A stretch of DNA of 18,423 bases from Desulfuromonadaceae bacterium. Its GTDB lineage: Bacteria; Desulfobacterota; Desulfuromonadia; Desulfuromonadales; SZUA-540. Position numbers and translations under genes: made by a program. The stretch covers positions 1 to 18,423 of the forward strand of contig QKGY01000072.1 of the NCBI GenBank assembly GCA_003250235.1. Reading direction: 5' to 3'. Below the pieces are notes generated by a model. It was given only the letters and a program-made list of their open reading frames with translations. It was not told the origin of the DNA and did not search any database. Positions 14,892 through 18,423 of this stretch are shown here, piece by piece (positions within the stretch are counted from its first letter, which is position 1; each line of letters starts with the position of its first letter).

Positions 14892-17282
14892 TCAATTCCC
14901 AAAGAGCCCCTTGATGGTATCCTTCAACAGTTTTTTCTCGGGAGCCTCGGTAGAATCCGATTCAGTCCCGGACGATTCTTTATTTTTGAAAAGTTTCTTC
15001 TCAAGCTGTTTCTGCAGTTCCTGCTGGGCCTTCTCCTTGACTTGTTCTTTGGCCGCTGAAGTATCGAGAGAGAACTTCGGCTTGCTGACCGTACCGCTCA
15101 GCCGCAGCGGAACCCTCCCCCACCCTTCGGAGTCCGACAAGAACTTCGTCACGCCTCCCTTACCGTCCACTTTCTTGGTCAAGTCGGGGGAAAGGCGCAG
15201 GTCCAATGAAAGATCCAAGGATCCATCGAGGCCCAGAGACCCATTGGGATTGAGGCGTGCGTCCTTGCCCGTGAAACTGCTCTGAAGAATGACTTTACCG
15301 TTCTGGATGGTGAAGCTGCCACGGGATTCTTTGACGTTCAGGTCTCTCAGCTCCGGAACGGCCAGAAAATCCGAAAGCCCTTTTGCCAGCGCCGTACCCG
15401 AAAGCTGTCCATCCTTAAACAGAAAATCACCTTGGCCGGAAAGATGTCTGCGAATCCCGGCCATGGTTGTGCCCTGCCCCTTGATCGAAGCACTCAGATC
15501 AAGCCCTCCCTGAACGGAATTGGCAGACTCGGGCATGAAGGCACTGACCAGGGGATTGGCCTGCACACCTTGAATTTTCAGGTCCGATGAATAAATGAGC
15601 CCCTTCTTCCCAAGGTCAACAGTCCCGGATTCGTTAAAGGTGCCACCAGCCATCTTACCCGTGAGATTTTCAACATGAAGCACATTGTTTTCCAGTCGAT
15701 ACTTCAGATCCAGATTCTCGATGGTCAATTTTCGATACACAACCTGGGCAATCTTGACGTCGCCAACAGCCGAAACGGGGATGTCAAAGGGACCAAGATC
15801 TGTAGCGGGGGCTGATGTGCCCGCCTGAGTTTCTGCGGAGGATTCCTGAGAGGCGGCAGCGGATCCTTTCAGCAGGGGATCGACCAGAAACTTGTCTGCC
15901 GTTATATGATTGACCACGTGGATCGGCTTGCCAAAGAGGTTGGAGACATTCAAGTCGATGGAGGCCATATTGTCCCCCATTTTGACCTGCAAGTTCTTGG
16001 TGTTCAAAGTATCTCCCGCAAGGGCAATTGTTCCGCTCAGGGCTGGCCGGACCCCGCCGGCACTTGCCTGTACTCCGTTGAGATTGACTTCCCCATCACG
16101 CAGCATCTTCAGGGGCTCTTGCGCAGAACCGGCAAGATGAAAACGTGCATTCACTTTCCCCGCAGGATCCAGCCCTCCGAGATCGGGAACCAATCCGGCA
16201 GGCAGCGCATCCAACGCGGCTCGAATATCCAAATCCGGGAGCTCGACGCTCATGTCGACCGTCGGATTCGAGGAAAAGTCCGCAACCGTTCCCTGGGCAG
16301 AGACATTCAACCCGTTGAAGCTGAGAGTTGTTTTGCCGAGATCGAGAGTATCCTTGGCCCTATCGACGTTAAGATCGTAGGTCAACGCCAGAGCCGCATT
16401 ATGAATCGGCGCATCCTTCAGGGCATCAAGAACCAGATCGACATCGGACAAGGAAATCTTGCCTTGAGAGTTCAGGGCGTCTACGCTCCCGCCAACCTTG
16501 AGATCGAGAGAAACCTTGAGAGCCCCAAGTTTGCCCGGCAACTTATCCTTGAAATAGGGGGTAAAGGGCGTGACATCAAAAGACGTCAGGACAATTTGTG
16601 CCTCTGCGCGAGCGTCCTTGGCATTCACTTCTCCCTGAATGTTTAACACCGCATCTCCGATTTTTGCAGAAACCGAAAGGGGGAAAGCCTTTTCCAATGA
16701 AATATCTTTGGCTGAGATGGCTAAGTCACTGAGTTTATAACGATAGGGGGCTTCAGTGCTCATGCTGCGATCCAGAAACAGCAATTCCCCTCCGCTCACC
16801 GTCACCTGCGATACAAGAAGGTTTATCCCGCTCCCTTTTGATTCAGCCTTTGTCGTCGGGGGAGTCTCGTCCTTGGGCTCTGCAGATTTTTCCTTGGACA
16901 AAAGGTCGCTAAAGTTGAACGAGCCATCTGCCAGCCGCTCCACCCGAATTTTAGGATCCTCAAGGCGGACCTCGTCAACAACGACCCTCATCATCAAAAG
17001 TGGCCAGAACCGGTATCGCAACACAAGGCGATCGGCAGAAACAAAATCCTCCTCGCCCTGGCGCTCATGGATTCGAAGCTGCTTCAGACTGATTCCTGAA
17101 AAGATACTGACGTCAATATCCCCAAGCTCGACTTTCCGATGAAGGGCCTCCTCGGCAATCGGCAGAACGGTGGAACGCACCCGCTCGGGCGTGATGAGGA
17201 TCTTGGCCAGGACAGCAAAGACAACAACCACAACGGCAAAAATCCCCAGCACGATAGCCAAATATTTCCCTATTTTTTTCAT
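14892..17282 (-). CDS. AsmA-family inner-membrane/periplasmic protein
   Basis: A 796-residue protein. Residues 7-29 form one hydrophobic segment (an uncleaved N-terminal anchor), leaving the remainder in the periplasm. 'ITPERVRSTVLPIAEEALHRKVELGDIDV' (residues 30-58) and 'VDEVRLEDPKIRVERLADGSFNFSDLL' are typical AsmA N-terminal features, and 'VQGGLDLSASIKGQGTTMAGIRRHLSGQGDFLFKDGQL' in the last quarter is the AsmA C-terminal domain. The repeating beta-strand pattern between fits the long bridge-like fold of AsmA-like proteins, linked to phospholipid transport to the outer membrane. The last 60 residues form a Lys/Gln/Glu-rich probable coiled coil. A Pro/Ser/Thr-rich stretch lies near the middle. 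It starts 24 bases after the EVE gene; the GGGGGAG before the ATG is unusually close. The substrate is unknown. Confidence 0.88.
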   Translation of the reverse strand: MKKIGKYLAIVLGIFAVVVVVFAVLAKILITPERVRSTVLPIAEEALHRKVELGDIDVSIFSGISLKQLRIHERQGEEDFVSADRLVLRYRFWPLLMMRVVVDEVRLEDPKIRVERLADGSFNFSDLLSKEKSAEPKDETPPTTKAESKGSGINLLVSQVTVSGGELLFLDRSMSTEAPYRYKLSDLAISAKDISLEKAFPLSVSAKIGDAVLNIQGEVNAKDARAEAQIVLTSFDVTPFTPYFKDKLPGKLGALKVSLDLKVGGSVDALNSQGKISLSDVDLVLDALKDAPIHNAALALTYDLNVDRAKDTLDLGKTTLSFNGLNVSAQGTVADFSSNPTVDMSVELPDLDIRAALDALPAGLVPDLGGLDPAGKVNARFHLAGSAQEPLKMLRDGEVNLNGVQASAGGVRPALSGTIALAGDTLNTKNLQVKMGDNMASIDLNVSNLFGKPIHVVNHITADKFLVDPLLKGSAAASQESSAETQAGTSAPATDLGPFDIPVSAVGDVKIAQVVYRKLTIENLDLKYRLENNVLHVENLTGKMAGGTFNESGTVDLGKKGLIYSSDLKIQGVQANPLVSAFMPESANSVQGGLDLSASIKGQGTTMAGIRRHLSGQGDFLFKDGQLSGTALAKGLSDFLAVPELRDLNVKESRGSFTIQNGKVILQSSFTGKDARLNPNGSLGLDGSLDLSLDLRLSPDLTKKVDGKGGVTKFLSDSEGWGRVPLRLSGTVSKPKFSLDTSAAKEQVKEKAQQELQKQLEKKLFKNKESSGTESDSTEAPEKKLLKDTIKGLFGN

Positions 17283-17306
17283 GACTCCCCCAAAATGTTC
17301 TCAGCC

Positions 17307-17804
17307 CTAGATCCCGAGGTTTTTAAATTCCAAGCCACCCAGTCGCAAAACTTCCCGCCACTCCTGTTCACGCACCGGTTGAACAGAAAGCCTGTTCCCC
17401 TTCTTCAATACATCCATCTCTTTCAATACGGGATGATGCGACAGATCCGTTCGTGTCAGAGGGGGTGACAAAGGGGCTACATAGCGGACATCTACCATAA
17501 ACCAGATGGGATTTTCATCACTGGCGCGAGGATCAAAATGGTCACTTTGCGGATCCAGTGCCGTATGGTCGGGATACCCCTCACGGACAACCACGGCGAC
17601 ACCGACAATACAGGGTTCAGCGATGTTGCTGTGGTAAAAAAGAACCCCGTCCCCTACCTTGATCTCATTGCGGAGAAAATTGCGGGCCTGATAGTTTCGA
17701 ACCCCATCCCAGTGTTCCACCCCACCGGGTCGGTTTTTTAAATCGTCAAAGGAAAAACACCCCGGTTCCGACTTCATCAACCAATAACACGTTGTCCCCA
17801 CCAC
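17307..17804 (-). CDS. EVE-domain protein (Thyn1-like)
   Basis: A 165-residue single-domain protein. 'YWLMKSEP' at 7-14, 'WDGVRNYQARNFLRNEIKVGDGVLFYHS' in 32-59 and the 'NPIWFMVDVRYV' strand at 98-109 are characteristic of the EVE domain (PUA-like fold), known as a binder of modified bases in DNA or RNA and often linked to modification-dependent restriction. Here it stands alone with no nuclease or helicase nearby, so it resembles the housekeeping type shared with eukaryotic Thyn1. The start is GTG at 17804 (a second GTG follows at once), after an AAGGTGAT-type site. A candidate promoter lies at 17879-17852. First of the EVE–AsmA–ferritin-like group on the minus strand. Confidence 0.9.
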   Translation of the reverse strand: MVGTTCYWLMKSEPGCFSFDDLKNRPGGVEHWDGVRNYQARNFLRNEIKVGDGVLFYHSNIAEPCIVGVAVVVREGYPDHTALDPQSDHFDPRASDENPIWFMVDVRYVAPLSPPLTRTDLSHHPVLKEMDVLKKGNRLSVQPVREQEWREVLRLGGLEFKNLGI

Positions 17805-17851
17805 CCATCACCTTTCATCAAGATTGTCGTCGCACAGCAAAATTCTCTCGA

Positions 17852-17879
17852 ATAATACCAGTTATTTGCAGCTTAACAA
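17852..17879 (-). promoter_or_regulatory. candidate promoter for the EVE–AsmA–ferritin-like group
   Basis: Minus strand TTGTTA (17879-17874), 16-base spacer and TATTAT (17857-17852), with a predicted start near 17845, about 40 bases before the GTG at 17804. Confidence 0.4.
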
Positions 17880-17951
17880 AGCAGAGACGAAATGTCATGT
17901 CCATGGAATGTACCAAAGACAACACACGAATATATAAACGGATTATCCATA

Positions 17952-17980
17952 TTGATTTCTCCATATATCTCCTCTAAGAT
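17952..17980 (+). promoter_or_regulatory. candidate promoter for the fmdB-like gene
   Basis: Plus strand TTGATT (17952-17957), 17-base spacer and TAAGAT (17975-17980). The predicted start, near 17987, falls inside the palindrome at 17980-17991. Confidence 0.45.
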
Positions 17981-17991
17981 AAACGCGTTTA
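17980..17991. promoter_or_regulatory. perfect palindrome over the predicted transcription start (possible operator)
   Basis: TAAACGCGTTTA is a perfect 12-base inverted repeat directly after the -10 of the fmdB-like promoter. Its place would let a bound dimer block initiation. No regulator is known to me for this exact site. Confidence 0.35.
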
Positions 17992-18010
17992 GTTGCGAAA
18001 GGAGATTATC

Positions 18011-18196
18011 ATGCCTATCTTTGAATACCAGTGCCCGTCATGCGGCAATGTGTTCGAGAAAATCCGCTCAACCCCGCAAGACAAGGAAACCTGTCCGCGT
18101 TGCGCATCCCCTGCCGACCGAAAAGTCTCCCTCACGGCGCAAGCTTCAACGCCGGCAGCCCCTTCAGCCGGATGTGGCGGCGGAGGTTTCAGCTGA
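18011..18196 (+). CDS. FmdB-family zinc-ribbon protein
   Basis: A 61-residue protein with the FmdB/CxxC_CxxC putative regulatory fold: MPIFEYQCPSCG start, zinc ligands C8, C11, C28 and C31, and the family's Ala/Ser/Pro linker and Gly-rich end ('GCGGGGFS'). The family's name comes from a formamide-induced gene; its molecular role is not settled, with transcriptional control proposed. An AGGAG site lies six bases before the ATG, and a promoter with a palindrome lies upstream. A strong terminator follows 40 bases downstream, so it is transcribed alone. Confidence 0.9.
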   Translation: MPIFEYQCPSCGNVFEKIRSTPQDKETCPRCASPADRKVSLTAQASTPAAPSAGCGGGGFS

Positions 18197-18228
18197 GGGT
18201 AAGGTTGCGGAGGAGTTACCTCTGCACA

Positions 18229-18264
18229 CAAAAAAAGAGGGACATTTCGTCCCTCTTTTTTTTA
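18229..18264. terminator. bidirectional terminator between the fmdB-like gene and the phosphomutase gene
   Basis: Stem GAGGGAC (18237-18243) with GTCCCTC (18249-18255), loop ATTTC, flanked by a run of A on the left and eight T on the right (18256-18263). The T run touches the stop codon of the minus-strand gene. Confidence 0.9.
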
Positions 18265-18423
18265 TTCTTTATCACCCATGATGAAGGCAGACGCTGCATC
18301 CATCAAGATATCCAGAGCCTCTTTATTTCCGGCTTCACCGTACACCCTGACAACGGGTTCCGTTCCCGACTTCCTAAAGAGCGTCCAGGAGCCGTCGTCA
18401 AACAGGAACTTGTAGCCATCAAC
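18262..18423 (-). CDS. phosphoglucomutase/phosphomannomutase family protein, C-terminus (partial)
   Basis: The last 53 residues of a gene that enters from the right edge, ending at TAA 18264-18262. They read VDGYKFLFDDGSWTLFRKSG, then TEPVVRVYGEA, then a helix ending in AFIMGDKE. The RKSGTEPVVRVYGEA segment is the phosphate-binding loop of the alpha-D-phosphohexomutase superfamily. The 'DGSWTLFRKSGTEP' form suits phosphoglucomutase/phosphomannomutase members rather than GlmM, whose loop usually reads RPSGTEP. The active-site serine and metal site lie outside the window, so substrate cannot be decided. Confidence 0.88.
   Translation of the reverse strand, partial: VDGYKFLFDDGSWTLFRKSGTEPVVRVYGEAGNKEALDILMDAASAFIMGDKE

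Larger units (their letters stand above)
17805..18010. other. divergent intergenic region between the EVE gene and the fmdB-like gene
   Basis: About 200 AT-rich bases with no convincing gene. It holds a candidate promoter on each strand and the 12-base palindrome described separately. The middle, about 17880-17950, shows nothing I can name. Confidence 0.6.

Noticed and set aside
17892..18281. Plus-strand open frame of 129 codons across the fmdB-like gene
   Set aside because: It runs out of frame through the FmdB coding sequence and the terminator.
1..18423. CRISPR array, insertion sequence, prophage, tRNA/rRNA or defence island
   Set aside because: No direct-repeat array, terminal inverted repeats, transposase or integrase motifs, or clover-leaf sequence was seen. 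The lone EVE-domain gene has no restriction partner in the window.

Overview
The window reads as ordinary chromosomal core sequence from a deltaproteobacterium-type organism, most likely Desulfuromonadia (Geobacter/Desulfuromonas/Pelobacter relatives). This placement is inferred from three things: a PATAN (DUF4388)–receiver protein, a TatD hydrolase fused to a radical SAM domain, and a delta'/RicT/MetRS/TatD gene order. No 16S or marker comparison could be run. There are 16 complete or partial genes that I support well, plus one possible gene start at the left edge. I found no tRNA, rRNA, CRISPR array, insertion sequence, phage gene or integration scar.

Left block, minus strand (about 5965 down to 1): a promoter at 5965-5937 drives rnc (RNase III), then an Elp3-like radical SAM protein, era, der, and a PATAN–receiver–GAF-like signalling protein that probably also has its own promoter. 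A further CDS may begin at position 20. The rnc-era-der part concerns rRNA processing and ribosome assembly. The radical SAM gene inside it suggests an RNA-modification role. Two starts need correction: rnc is best started at GTG 5882, and era at TTG 4155, which overlaps the upstream stop codon.

Middle block, plus strand (6018 to 11876): a divergent promoter drives tmk, holB (4-base overlap), a PSP1/RicT protein and metG. A strong hairpin terminator follows metG. Next comes a TatD–radical SAM fusion, which ends at a long hairpin that can terminate transcription in both directions. The order tmk-holB-ricT-metG-tatD resembles the conserved Bacillus neighbourhood.

Right block (11898 to 18423): upp-uraA form a uracil salvage operon on the minus strand, transcribed away from a small conserved membrane protein (78 aa, plus strand). 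The latter converges, across a UUCG-loop terminator, on a minus-strand group: EVE-domain protein, AsmA-like protein and ferritin-like diiron protein. A FmdB-type zinc-ribbon gene (plus) with a recognisable promoter and a perfect 12-base palindrome follows. It converges, across a third bidirectional terminator, on the 3' end of a phosphoglucomutase/phosphomannomutase gene running off the right edge.

I looked for an undescribed system and do not see a clear one. The least explained items are the Elp3-like protein without an acetyltransferase domain in the rnc-era operon, the TatD–radical SAM fusion, the EVE–AsmA–ferritin-like cluster, and the small membrane protein.
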